64,000 nt of DNA from Paenibacillus sp. R14(2021) (GTDB lineage: Bacteria; Bacillota; Bacilli; Paenibacillales; Paenibacillaceae): positions 1,488,001-1,552,000 of the forward strand of contig NZ_CP080269.1 of the NCBI RefSeq assembly GCF_019431355.1, in the 5' to 3' direction. Shown one piece after another: positions 18,373-26,357 of this stretch (position 1 is the first letter of the stretch; the number at the start of each line of letters is the position of its first letter). Both the position numbers and the translations under genes were made by a program. Below the pieces are notes generated by a model. The model was not told where the DNA came from, did no database searches, and saw nothing but the letters and a program-made list of their open reading frames with translations.

Positions 18373-19168
18373 GCCCCTCCAGCTCCTTCCAGATCAAATT
18401 GAAATAGTCGTGGTACGCGGCTGCCTGCCGCCTGCGCCAAGGTGAGCGCTCCACGCTCTCGTCGAACATAATTTCGTGAATCGCGGAGATGGTACTGGGC
18501 CGCTTGGACATGACCATCACCCGGTCCGCCATGCTGATCGCCTCGGACAGATCATGGGTAACGAGCACAGCTGTCTTCCCCTGGTCCTTGATAATATGGA
18601 ACATTTCCTCCGACAGCGTAAGCCGCGTCTGGTAATCTAACGCGGAGAAAGGTTCGTCCAGCAGCAAAATATCCGGCTCCGCCACGAGTGTCCGAATCAG
18701 CGCCACCCGCTGGCGCATGCCGCCGGAGAGCTGATTCGGCGAATGATGCATGAAATCGCCAAGCCCGTAACGCTTCAAGAGCACAGTCCCTTGTCTCCGC
18801 GCAGCCGCTTTATCCATTCTCCGAACCTCTGCACCCACCGTTACATTGCTGAGCACATCCCGCCATTCGAAGAGATGATCATGCTGCAGCATATAACCCA
18901 CCTTGGGGGAAGGCCCCGAGATCTCGGCACCGTCGATCATCACCTTCCCCTTCGTCGGCTGAAGCATGCCGGAGATGAGGGAGAGCAGCGTGCTCTTGCC
19001 GCAGCCGCTCGGCCCCACGATGCTGATGAATTCACCCCTGCCAATTGAGAGTTCAATATCCCGCAGCGCCTCTGTCTCCTCGCGGGGCGTAAAATAATGA
19101 AGCCCTGCTCCGCTCAGCCGAATATGCTCCTCCTGCCCCGCATGCGCCCCATCTACCCTGCGTGCCAT
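18353..19168 (-). CDS. ABC transporter ATP-binding protein, SsuB/TauB type
   Basis: 271 residues. Walker A GPSGCGKST, signature LSGGMRQRVALIR, Walker B DILLLDEPFSALD and the H-loop LVTHDLSEA are intact. It energises uptake through the permease encoded just downstream. The ATG at 19168 has no good ribosome binding site, and the binding-protein gene ends only 6 bases upstream. Translation may depend on coupling, or the true start may lie slightly inside the frame. Confidence 0.92.
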   Translation of the reverse strand: MARRVDGAHAGQEEHIRLSGAGLHYFTPREETEALRDIELSIGRGEFISIVGPSGCGKSTLLSLISGMLQPTKGKVMIDGAEISGPSPKVGYMLQHDHLFEWRDVLSNVTVGAEVRRMDKAAARRQGTVLLKRYGLGDFMHHSPNQLSGGMRQRVALIRTLVAEPDILLLDEPFSALDYQTRLTLSEEMFHIIKDQGKTAVLVTHDLSEAISMADRVMVMSKRPSTISAIHEIMFDESVERSPWRRRQAAAYHDYFNLIWKELEGHVDTAL

Positions 19169-19174
19169 GGGCGG

Positions 19175-20185
19175 TCAGTCCGATTTTCCGAGCTGCTGCA
19201 CAAAGCTCATATCAACGACATCATCCATCTTGGCTACTTTATCTTCAGCCTTCAGCACGCCGTTCTCGATGAGCACGTTTTGAAGCGTATCGAATTGCGC
19301 CTGCGTCAGCTCGGGATCCGTCGGCCACGTATCCTGCGCTTTGTAGCGGTTGACCGATTGCAGGATCAGATCATCCGGCGTACCGTCGAAGAACGGCTTC
19401 AGCGCCTTCAGGATCTCATCGTCTGTCGCGGTTTTCAGCCATTTTGCGCCTTCGGCGACCGCGGCCGAGAATTTCTTGATGACGTCTGGATGCGCTTTGA
19501 TGTAATCGGTCGTTGCCACGTACGAGGTTTCCGGATATGCGCCGAAGCTCTCGCCGAGGGACGCGACATAGTACGCCTTGCCTTCCTTGACCAGCGTCGA
19601 TGCGACCGGCTCGAAAACTTGAATATAATCGCCTTGGCCGCTTGTGAACGCGCCTGCCATTGCCGTCGAAGCAATATTCGTCACGACGTTGACATCGCTC
19701 ACCTTCTCCTTCAGCAGCATGGAATTAAGCACCATTTGCGGCGAACTGCCCGGTCTCCAGCCGATTACCGTTTTGCCGGAGAGATCACTCCATTTGAAGG
19801 AATCGTTCTTCTCGCGCGAGAGCAGGAAAGAGCCGTCCTTCAAGGTCAGCTGGTGGAAGACCTTGAGCGTCTTGTCACCCTTCTGATTGAAAATATAGAT
19901 CGTCGTTTCCGGACCGACCATGGAAATATCCGCCGTACCGGCAATGAGTGCGGCCGCCCCTTTGTCGGAGCCTTGCGCCGTATTCATATCCACGTTTAAG
20001 CCCTGCTCCTTGAAGAAGCCCTGGGACATCGCAACATAATGCGGCGCGTAGAATATCGAACGGATAATTTCGGAGAACTTAACCGTCGTCGTTTCATCCG
20101 TTTTGGAGCTTTTGCCGCACGCCGCGGACAGAATCAGCAGCAGCGACGCCAGCAGAAGAAGCGCCGGCTTGATGGTTTTGCGCAT
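19175..20185 (-). CDS. ABC transporter substrate-binding lipoprotein, NMT1/SsuA-like
   Basis: 336 residues. A signal peptide ends in the lipobox LSAAC, followed by an NMT1/THI5-like fold (FYAPHYVAMSQGFFKEQGL, AALIAGTADISMVGPE). Binding proteins of this class deliver sulfonates, thiamine or riboflavin precursors or related anions. The first half resembles the THI5-like branch, but I cannot assign a ligand. AGAAGGAGAG lies 6 to 7 bases before ATG 20185. It is the first gene of the operon and follows a structured leader. Confidence 0.88.
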   Translation of the reverse strand: MRKTIKPALLLLASLLLILSAACGKSSKTDETTTVKFSEIIRSIFYAPHYVAMSQGFFKEQGLNVDMNTAQGSDKGAAALIAGTADISMVGPETTIYIFNQKGDKTLKVFHQLTLKDGSFLLSREKNDSFKWSDLSGKTVIGWRPGSSPQMVLNSMLLKEKVSDVNVVTNIASTAMAGAFTSGQGDYIQVFEPVASTLVKEGKAYYVASLGESFGAYPETSYVATTDYIKAHPDVIKKFSAAVAEGAKWLKTATDDEILKALKPFFDGTPDDLILQSVNRYKAQDTWPTDPELTQAQFDTLQNVLIENGVLKAEDKVAKMDDVVDMSFVQQLGKSD

Positions 20186-20223
20186 GTTGTTCTCTCCTTC
20201 TCATATGAAGTATTGAAATCGCC

Positions 20224-20450
20224 AAGGAACATTGTATATGGACGGTTCGACCGGAACCGGTATGGTCCCGCTCCTTCGCCAGAAGCACAAAGAGCTTTGA
20301 ATAGGTAATATCCTATTCAAAGCTCTGAGGGGATGTTCATATTCAGCTGCAACAATTACGGAAAAAGGGAAGGCATGTCATTCTAGCTGACATGCTAGAA
20401 CTTCACGGTCAGCCATCGGATCATGCGTATGCTTCAGCTAACAAGCGCAT
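20224..20450 (-). other. Structured leader region upstream of the ABC operon
   Basis: Several hairpins lie between the DUF7002-like gene and the binding-protein gene. There is a 15-bp perfect stem with a 6-base loop (20292-20327) and CGGTTC/GAACCG near 20243-20260. There is also a pair of mutually exclusive stems: 20373-20380 with 20388-20395, and 20381-20387 with 20394-20400. ATGCG/CGCAT arms occur at 20423-20450. No known riboswitch consensus (TPP, SAM, ykkC, purine) is recognisable. It may be a leader RNA, or the long stem may simply terminate the upstream gene. Confidence 0.4.
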
Positions 20451-20477
20451 CCTCCTATCCGAATATGCGCATGTAAG

Positions 20478-21170
20478 CTAGGATTCGCCAAACGCAGCCA
20501 GCGATTTCACAATACCCTGCCAAGCGGCAGGCACATCGCTGGCATTCGCCGCATAGACAGCCCTCAGGAAGCGGGACATATGACGCAGCTGGTCCTCGAC
20601 GAGGACCTCCTTTATTTCCGCCGCTTTCGCCGGCACCGTGCTGCTGCCGACACGGCCGAATTCCGCAAGCGGCAGAAACATGGCTGGACTCTTCCGGTAG
20701 CCGCAGTTGTTTGGGAACCTAGGCGAGCTTCCAGAGTCGTATTTGGACAGCTTCACCGCCTCGCTGCAAGACGTCAGAAGTGCCTTCGCATCGAATTCCA
20801 GCACAGCGAACGCAGCGTCCGGTTCGCGGCGGGTATAGGTATCCAGCATTTTGCGGCAATCCCTGATTGTCGGCCAGAGGAACACATGCTGATCCAAGCA
20901 AGCGCGAAACTGCTCTAGGGTGACTCCGGCGTCCATCATGCTCTCTGGGATACGGAGATGCGAATTCACTGTAAGCGAATAGCCGTCTACGTGGACTTCT
21001 GCTGCCGCCAGCCTGCGTTCTCCCGTAGAATCTTGCATAATCCGTGAGCTGGACCACAGCGCGTCGAATTGCGAGATAGCAGGCAAATTGCCTGCTCTCG
21101 TAAAATGGTACAGGGATTTTCTGCCCCCCGCTTTCGTTACTAACGCAATAATCGCCTCTATTTCCGTCAT
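20478..21170 (-). CDS. Protein of unknown function with a DarT/DUF7002-like N terminus
   Basis: 230 residues, no signal peptide. The opening KSLYHFTRAGNLPAISQFDALWSSS resembles the Y-H-x-T...NL..I pattern of ADP-ribosyltransferase-fold proteins such as DarT and DUF7002. Assignment rests only on this pattern. The remainder (HVFLWPTIRDCRKMLDTYTR, VLEFDAKALL, YDSGSSPRFPNNCGYRK) is compatible with that fold. No macrodomain antitoxin gene is adjacent. It lies upstream of the ABC operon on the same strand but is 290 bases away. Confidence 0.5.
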   Translation of the reverse strand: MTEIEAIIALVTKAGGRKSLYHFTRAGNLPAISQFDALWSSSRIMQDSTGERRLAAAEVHVDGYSLTVNSHLRIPESMMDAGVTLEQFRACLDQHVFLWPTIRDCRKMLDTYTRREPDAAFAVLEFDAKALLTSCSEAVKLSKYDSGSSPRFPNNCGYRKSPAMFLPLAEFGRVGSSTVPAKAAEIKEVLVEDQLRHMSRFLRAVYAANASDVPAAWQGIVKSLAAFGES

Positions 21171-21207
21171 GTGATGTTCTCCTTGTCGGCCGCCCAGCCG
21201 GCGGCCT

Positions 21208-21233
21208 GTTGCTTGTTGCTTGTTGCTTGTTGC
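21208..21233 (+). repeat. 7-bp tandem repeat
   Basis: GTTGCTT occurs three times in a row, followed by a partial fourth copy (GTTGC). It lies about 60 bases before the lspA start, and copy number may vary between strains by slippage. Confidence 0.8.
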
Positions 21234-21290
21234 GCCAATCCTTTGTATGCTTACGTTACACTAACAACGTAGAGGCAGGTGATTCTTCTT

Positions 21291-21773
21291 ATGTTCTATT
21301 GGATCGTTTTGGTCATGACCGCAATCGATCAGCTTACGAAATGGATCGTTCGCTCAACCATGAATGTCGGGGATACCCACGTTTTCTGGTCGGGCGTGCT
21401 TCAATTTACCTATTATCAGAATTCCGGCGCAGCCCGAAGCTCCTTCCAGGGCTACGGAAGACTGTTCGGCATCCTTGCTGTTATCTTTATTATTGCCGTT
21501 CTTATCTACCGAAGCAAAAAGACGTATAATCGCCGCGTCATGGATATCGGGCTCGCCTTTCTCACCGCGGGAGCCGCGGGCAATGGAATCGAGCGGTTGA
21601 TGTACGGCAAAGTGACGGACTTCCTGCAATTCGGCCCAGGGCACGGCATTCTCAATATCGCGGATTTGTCGATCAACGCCGGCCTGCTTGCCATTATCGT
21701 TCAGAATCTATTTTTCTCTAAAAAAGCGGATGCAAACCGCAATCGTGCAGACGAAAATTCGCATACATATTGA
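21291..21773 (+). CDS. lspA: Lipoprotein signal peptidase (signal peptidase II)
   Basis: About 160 residues with four membrane spans. The LspA boxes are present: DQLTKWIVR, YYQNSGAARSSFQ, the catalytic-Asp segment AGAAGNGIERLMYGKVTDFLQF (Asp in VTDF) and LNIADLSINAG (second catalytic Asp). The enzyme cleaves the signal peptide of diacylglyceryl-modified prolipoproteins in the membrane. Several lipoproteins in this window would be its clients. GNGIER replaces the common GNxIDR. ATG 21291 is preferred (GAGGCAGGTG about 9 bases upstream); GTG 21279 is in frame. Confidence 0.88.
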   Translation: MFYWIVLVMTAIDQLTKWIVRSTMNVGDTHVFWSGVLQFTYYQNSGAARSSFQGYGRLFGILAVIFIIAVLIYRSKKTYNRRVMDIGLAFLTAGAAGNGIERLMYGKVTDFLQFGPGHGILNIADLSINAGLLAIIVQNLFFSKKADANRNRADENSHTY

Positions 21774-21796
21774 ACTAAAGTTAAAGACGGCCAAGC

Positions 21797-22855
21797 CTAC
21801 GCATAGCCCATTGCTTGATACAGTCGTTTCAAAGCCCCTCGAGCGTCTTCCTCTGCTCGCTCCGCCGAATGATTCCAGGTGCGAAAATCCGTGTTATCCG
21901 TTATTTGGTCAATGCTGCCGATCAAGCACTTCCGGGCAAACCGCCGCAGTGCTGCGTCCTGGATGCTTTCAATCAGAAGCTGCGCGATATGCCCGCCGTC
22001 CATGACGTTGAACGGCCGGCCATAGAATGAAGCGGCTTCGCCCTGCGGATTGCCCGCGGCAACGCCCAGCGACTGAAGCTGCTTCACCAAGTGGGGATAG
22101 ACCGCATTCAAAGCCGACTCTCGACCACGCCATGCCGCCGCCGTCTGTGCCGCCCACAGGTAGGGCCGAATCGCTTCCGCGCAGTTCAACCGCCCGAACG
22201 CGGAACCGAACCATTTTGGATAAGGCGCATAGGTTCGTTCCATGCAGAAGCAGAGGTTCATAATGTCGCGTACGATTCGGGAAGCAATGACGGCTGAGCC
22301 CAGCTCGTCGCCGGCGAAGCCCGCACGCAGCATCAAATGCTCTTCTTGACCGATTCGCTGCCAGATGGAAGCCATGATATAGAGCCAAACATCGTCCGGA
22401 TAATACCGAAGCCGGCTGCGAAGCGCCGAGAGTCTTCCGTGATCATCATGGAACACGTCGCCGCTCGTCAGTTCAAGCAGCGTCTGTGACGGGAAGGTCA
22501 GCCAATCGAGAAGCTCGACCGGCTTGTTAAGATCCATGGACAGACAGCTGTCGATAAAGCTGTGAAACGTCTCGATTCTAGTCATGCCAGCATCGACCGG
22601 ATAACCGAGGAAGTGCTGCGGAATCTGCTGCTCCAGCCCGCTTCGTATGGCTGCGATACATGCCCGATCCGACTCGTCGACAAGTAAGACGACGCGCGGT
22701 CCGAAATCATGATCCTGCGACATCTCCGTATCGAACCCCAGAACCTCACTTCCGGTACCGACCAGTGCTGCCGAATACCCGGCAACGGTTAACCCTGTCA
22801 TCATCGGCGCCACGATTTCCGTATAGAATCGCCGGCTAAGCTCGATTCCTTGCAT
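21797..22855 (-). CDS. DUF4037 nucleotidyltransferase-like protein
   Basis: 352 residues. The N-terminal part has AALVGTGSEVLGFDTEMSQD followed by HDFGPRVVLLV, the usual form of the minimal-nucleotidyltransferase-like DUF4037 fold. A helical C-terminal domain follows. The cellular role is unknown. The start ATG 22855 has AAAGGAG 8 bases upstream; the longer frame to 22879 lacks one. It converges on lspA with only 23 bases between the two stops. Confidence 0.8.
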   Translation of the reverse strand: MQGIELSRRFYTEIVAPMMTGLTVAGYSAALVGTGSEVLGFDTEMSQDHDFGPRVVLLVDESDRACIAAIRSGLEQQIPQHFLGYPVDAGMTRIETFHSFIDSCLSMDLNKPVELLDWLTFPSQTLLELTSGDVFHDDHGRLSALRSRLRYYPDDVWLYIMASIWQRIGQEEHLMLRAGFAGDELGSAVIASRIVRDIMNLCFCMERTYAPYPKWFGSAFGRLNCAEAIRPYLWAAQTAAAWRGRESALNAVYPHLVKQLQSLGVAAGNPQGEAASFYGRPFNVMDGGHIAQLLIESIQDAALRRFARKCLIGSIDQITDNTDFRTWNHSAERAEEDARGALKRLYQAMGYA

Positions 22856-22875
22856 ATGCGCAGCTCCTTTCTCTT

Positions 22876-22909
22876 GCATAAAGGACTGCCCGGCGGCAGC
22901 CCTTTATGC
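22876..22909 (-). terminator. Terminator after the sugar ABC operon
   Basis: GCATAAAGG/CCTTTATGC forms a 9-bp outer stem around an imperfect GCC/GGC inner stem, 50 bases past the last permease stop. Confidence 0.55.
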
Positions 22910-22958
22910 TTACGTATGCCATTATAATTTGAGTATAATACGAATGGATCGGACTTGC

Positions 22959-23777
22959 CTATCCTTTGACCGAACCAGCAGTCAGTCCGCGAATGAAGCT
23001 CTTCGAGCCGAAAGCAAACAAGATCAGCACGGGAATGGTGCCAAGCGTAAGCCCGAGAATTTGCGCGGCCAAATCCGTGCGGTACGCGTTGCCAAGCGAA
23101 GTAATGCCAAGCGGAATGGTGTACAGCTCCGGCTTGTTGATGATAATGAGCGGCAGCAGATAGTTGTTCCACGACCAGAGAAACACGAGCAGCGACAATG
23201 TCGTAATCGCTGGATAAATAAAAGCAAGCACGATGCGGAAGAAGACACCGATATCCGAGCAGCCGTCCATGCGCGCGCTCTCGAGCACCTCGGTCGGGAT
23301 CGCACCTTTCATGAACTGCGTCATCCAGAAGACGCCGAAGGCATTGGCAATCCAAGGCATGATCAAGGGCAGCAGCGTGCCCGATACGCCTAAATAGCGC
23401 ATTTCGATAACGTAGGCAACCAGGCCGAGCTGGCCGGGAATCATCATCGTCAGGAGCACCGCTCCGAATATCTTGTTCTTGTACTTGAATTCATGCTTCG
23501 CGAATGCAAATCCGGCGAATGCGCTGACGAATACCGACAGCAGCGTACTCGCGACGGAAACGATCAAGCTGTTCCAATAGACTAGGTCGAACCGGCTTGC
23601 CGCGACGGTCTTGAGATTCTCCCATAGGTAGTGGCCGGGAATCAGGACGATCCGCTGAAATAAATCCTCGTTCTGATACGTACCCATCACGATCATGATA
23701 TAGAACGGAAGCAGCGCGAAGATGGACAGCAGCGCAATAGCCGATGTAGCAAGGGTTGTCCGTGCGGTACTGTTCAT
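22959..23777 (-). CDS. Carbohydrate ABC transporter permease (CUT1, MalG-like)
   Basis: 272 residues and six spans. The EAA loop MKGAIPTEVLESARMDGCSD is present and the C terminus ends FIRGLTAGSVKG, as in MalG-type permeases of Paenibacillus. It pairs with the permease encoded just upstream. The ATG at 23777 overlaps the upstream stop by 4 bases and has GGGGGG nearby. Confidence 0.92.
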   Translation of the reverse strand: MNSTARTTLATSAIALLSIFALLPFYIMIVMGTYQNEDLFQRIVLIPGHYLWENLKTVAASRFDLVYWNSLIVSVASTLLSVFVSAFAGFAFAKHEFKYKNKIFGAVLLTMMIPGQLGLVAYVIEMRYLGVSGTLLPLIMPWIANAFGVFWMTQFMKGAIPTEVLESARMDGCSDIGVFFRIVLAFIYPAITTLSLLVFLWSWNNYLLPLIIINKPELYTIPLGITSLGNAYRTDLAAQILGLTLGTIPVLILFAFGSKSFIRGLTAGSVKG

Positions 23778-24688
23778 TCTTGATCCCCCCTCTGCAATCT
23801 GACGCCGATGAAGGAGAAGATCGCGATAATGACGCACAGCCCGTACGCGATGGCCGCGCCTAGCCCGTACCGGGTCGTGCTTCCGTAGGCGGTATCGTAC
23901 ATATTCCATACCGTCGTCAAGCAGCAGCGTTCAGGCCCGCCGATGACCGCCGAGCTGGATCCCATGCCCGAGCCGCCGAGCAGCAGCATCGGTTCCTCCA
24001 GCAGCTGGAAGCCGCCGATGATGCCTGTAATGATAATAAACGTCATGACAGGCTTTAGCAGCGGCAGCGTAATCGACCAAAAGCTCCGGAATCCTGAAGC
24101 CCCGTCCACCTGCGCCGCTTCGTTCAGATCCTTCGGAATATTGGCAAGACCGGCCAGGAAGAAGATCATCGTATACCCGAAGCCTTTCCAGAACAGCATC
24201 AGCACGATAATCATCCTGGCGTACACAGGGTCGCCCAGCCAGTAAATGCCTTCCTCGATCAGACCAAAATGAAGGAGCACCTTGTTGACGAAGCCGGCTT
24301 GCCAGTCGAACAGCAGATTGAACATCAGCCCTACCGCCACCGGCGTGACGATATACGGCAGGAAGTTGATTAATTGGAAGAAGGCCTTCCATTTCACGAA
24401 CTGACTGTACAGCAGCGAAGCAATCGCTAGTCCGAAAATAATTTGCAGCGGCAGCGTCATCGCGATGAAGAGCAGCGTGTTGCCCACTGATTGAAAGAAA
24501 TAGGAATCCGGGTTGAATAGAAACTTATAATTGGACAAGCCCACGAACGTCTTGCCGCTGATACCGTCCCAGTTGGTCAGGCTGACGTAGAACGAGAAGA
24601 CAATCGGAATCAAGCCGAGCACGACATAGAACAAGAGATACGGAGAAAGAAAGAAATACGGAACCCATTTACGCTTAGCAGTATTCAT
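23774..24688 (-). CDS. Carbohydrate ABC transporter permease (CUT1, MalF-like)
   Basis: 304 residues. It has the opening KRKWVPYFFLSPYLLFYVVLGLIP, a second-span region with SFYVSLTNWDGISG, and the EAA loop IPKDLNEAAQVDGASGFRSF. It forms the heterodimeric membrane channel with the downstream MalG-like protein. No ATPase gene is in this operon; a shared MsmK/UgpC-type ATPase elsewhere is expected for this class. Confidence 0.92.
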   Translation of the reverse strand: MNTAKRKWVPYFFLSPYLLFYVVLGLIPIVFSFYVSLTNWDGISGKTFVGLSNYKFLFNPDSYFFQSVGNTLLFIAMTLPLQIIFGLAIASLLYSQFVKWKAFFQLINFLPYIVTPVAVGLMFNLLFDWQAGFVNKVLLHFGLIEEGIYWLGDPVYARMIIVLMLFWKGFGYTMIFFLAGLANIPKDLNEAAQVDGASGFRSFWSITLPLLKPVMTFIIITGIIGGFQLLEEPMLLLGGSGMGSSSAVIGGPERCCLTTVWNMYDTAYGSTTRYGLGAAIAYGLCVIIAIFSFIGVRLQRGDQE

Positions 24689-24759
24689 CGCTCACACTCC
24701 TACAGAAGAAGCCAAAGAACAGCCGTAGAAGCAGCCGTTCCTTGGATTTCGCTCTTCGA

Positions 24760-26148
24760 TTATTCAAACGTGATCTTAGGTTCCTTGGCAGTCAATTCCT
24801 TCTTGATTTTGTCCAGCGCCTGATCGACCCCGAATGTGTTGTCCTTAGCCAGCGTTTGAAGCACGATGTTCATGACGTCGTTCAAGAGCAGATCATTGAC
24901 GTTCTCGGCTACCGCCTTGGTCGTCGAGGAAATATCAACGAAATACTTCGCGCCGATATCCTGCGTTCCGAAGCTTGGCCATGTCCAGTTCGTGAACGCC
25001 TTGTCGTCGTAGGCCGGCTTATAGTGCGTGAACACGCCGTCCTTCTTCTGGCCGTCCGCGCCTTCTTGCGTCATCGAAGTAAATTCGATCCACTTCCAGG
25101 CAAGCTCGGCGTTTTTCGCGCCTTTCGGTATGCCGTGCGAGGAACCGCCCGCGATAAATCCTCCGTTCGGCGGCACCATTAAGCCCCAGCGGCCTTCCGC
25201 CTTGTCGTTGGCGCCGATGACGTATTGCGGCATCCAAACCGGCGACATCGCAAACATATATTTGGACTGCGCGAAGGTAGCGTTCCAAGCCGGCGTCCAT
25301 TGATCGAGCTTGTCAACGATGCCGGAGTCGCGGAACTTGACGAGATCCGTCAATACGTTCGTCAGCACGGGCGTCTTCAGCTTGTCGCCGTCGAAGTACG
25401 GCTCCGCGCGCTGACCCTTGATTACCGAATAGACATCGCCGAGACCCGGGAACATTTTGACTTTGCCGCCGCTGTGTTCAACGACTTCTTTCCCTTTGTC
25501 AATGAAGGTGTCCCAATTGGTCAGCATGCCTTCCAGTTCCTTCGGATCATCGGTGCCCAAATATTCTTTGGCCAGCGGCTTCAGGTAGGCCAGACCGGCA
25601 ATGCTCATGTCGTCGGGTATCGATACGAGATGCCCGCCCATCGAGAATGCGTTGATATCATAATCGAACAGCAGCGATTTATCGGCGCTGTACGGTGCTT
25701 CTTCCAGGTTCTCCAGCACGTCCATGTCGAAGATCTTCGCCTTCTGGCCGCTCTCGATCCGAATCACGTCAGGAAGCTCGCCGCCGGATGCGATGGTCGT
25801 CTGCAGCTTCTTCGTGACGTCGCCTGCCGCGACATTAACGCGTTTCATTTTGATGTTGGGGTACATCTTGTTGAATGCCGCTAAGGCCGTCGGATGCTCG
25901 GGCTCCCAGGTCCACAGGACGAACTCGCCTTTGTAGTCCGCGCCTGATTTGGCCCCTGCATTCCCTGTTCCCGTATCTGCCGCGTTCGTTCCCGAGCTTG
26001 CCTTGTTGTTAGTAGTCGTTTTACCCGAGTTATTATTCGCCGCTTGATTCGTTGCGCCGTCTCCTCCGCCGCAGCCTGCCAGCAAACCAACCAGCATTAT
26101 GCCGCTTACTACCGCTCCGACACGCTTCATGCTCTTCTGATTCAACAT
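24760..26148 (-). CDS. Extracellular sugar-binding lipoprotein (CUT1 family)
   Basis: 462 residues. The lipobox LLAGC is followed by a Gly/Asn/Thr-rich linker (to about residue 70) and a family 1 solute-binding fold (FVLWTWEPEHPTALAAFNKMYPN, VIRIESGQKAKIFD). It presents an oligosaccharide to the two permeases. A GGGAGG site precedes ATG 26148. It is the first gene of the operon. Its control region carries a cre-like site and TGTAGGAT direct repeats, suggesting CcpA repression and activation by the divergent YesN-type regulator. Confidence 0.92.
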   Translation of the reverse strand: MLNQKSMKRVGAVVSGIMLVGLLAGCGGGDGATNQAANNNSGKTTTNNKASSGTNAADTGTGNAGAKSGADYKGEFVLWTWEPEHPTALAAFNKMYPNIKMKRVNVAAGDVTKKLQTTIASGGELPDVIRIESGQKAKIFDMDVLENLEEAPYSADKSLLFDYDINAFSMGGHLVSIPDDMSIAGLAYLKPLAKEYLGTDDPKELEGMLTNWDTFIDKGKEVVEHSGGKVKMFPGLGDVYSVIKGQRAEPYFDGDKLKTPVLTNVLTDLVKFRDSGIVDKLDQWTPAWNATFAQSKYMFAMSPVWMPQYVIGANDKAEGRWGLMVPPNGGFIAGGSSHGIPKGAKNAELAWKWIEFTSMTQEGADGQKKDGVFTHYKPAYDDKAFTNWTWPSFGTQDIGAKYFVDISSTTKAVAENVNDLLLNDVMNIVLQTLAKDNTFGVDQALDKIKKELTAKEPKITFE

Positions 26149-26172
26149 CCGCGAACCTCCCGTGATATGTAT

Positions 26173-26186
26173 TGTATCCGCTTACA
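26173..26186 (-). promoter_or_regulatory. Candidate CcpA (cre) site before the sugar-binding protein gene
   Basis: On the minus strand TGTAAGCGGATACA matches the cre consensus TGWAANCGNTNWCA at all positions but one. It is flanked to give a palindrome ATTGTA...TACAAT. It overlaps the likely transcription start of the sugar operon, a usual place for CcpA repression. Confidence 0.6.
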
Positions 26187-26191
26187 ATGTT

Positions 26192-26216
26192 ACTCGCTCG
26201 TACAGAGGGCCGTAAA
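26192..26216 (-). promoter_or_regulatory. Candidate weak promoter of the sugar ABC operon
   Basis: TTTACG (26211-26216) is followed after about 18 bases by TAACAT on the minus strand. Both boxes are poor matches, as expected for an activator-dependent promoter. Confidence 0.35.
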
Positions 26217-26223
26217 CATCATG

Positions 26224-26251
26224 ATCCTACATTTTTGGTTGCAATCCTACA
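26224..26251 (-). promoter_or_regulatory. Two direct repeats, candidate YesN-type binding site
   Basis: TGTAGGAT occurs twice on the minus strand (26224-26231 and 26244-26251), spaced exactly 20 bp, two helical turns. It lies just upstream of the candidate promoter of the sugar operon. AraC-type response regulators bind direct repeats in this position. Confidence 0.5.
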
Positions 26252-26357
26252 CTCGATCTTCTAGCAAGCCTCTCCGATCGGTTATACTCATAGTACCAGC
26301 GTTGACCTCCGCATAATCGAAATCACTCCATTCTATCTTCCCGGGAGGCTTGCACGC

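Noticed and set aside
18353-20185. Assignment of the ABC operon to taurine, sulfonate or thiamine-precursor uptake
   Set aside because: Family membership is clear but no substrate-specific gene or regulatory motif is nearby, so only the general type is given.
20186-20477. Known riboswitch (TPP, SAM, ykkC/guanidine) before the ABC operon
   Set aside because: None of the conserved motifs of these classes could be found on the minus strand.
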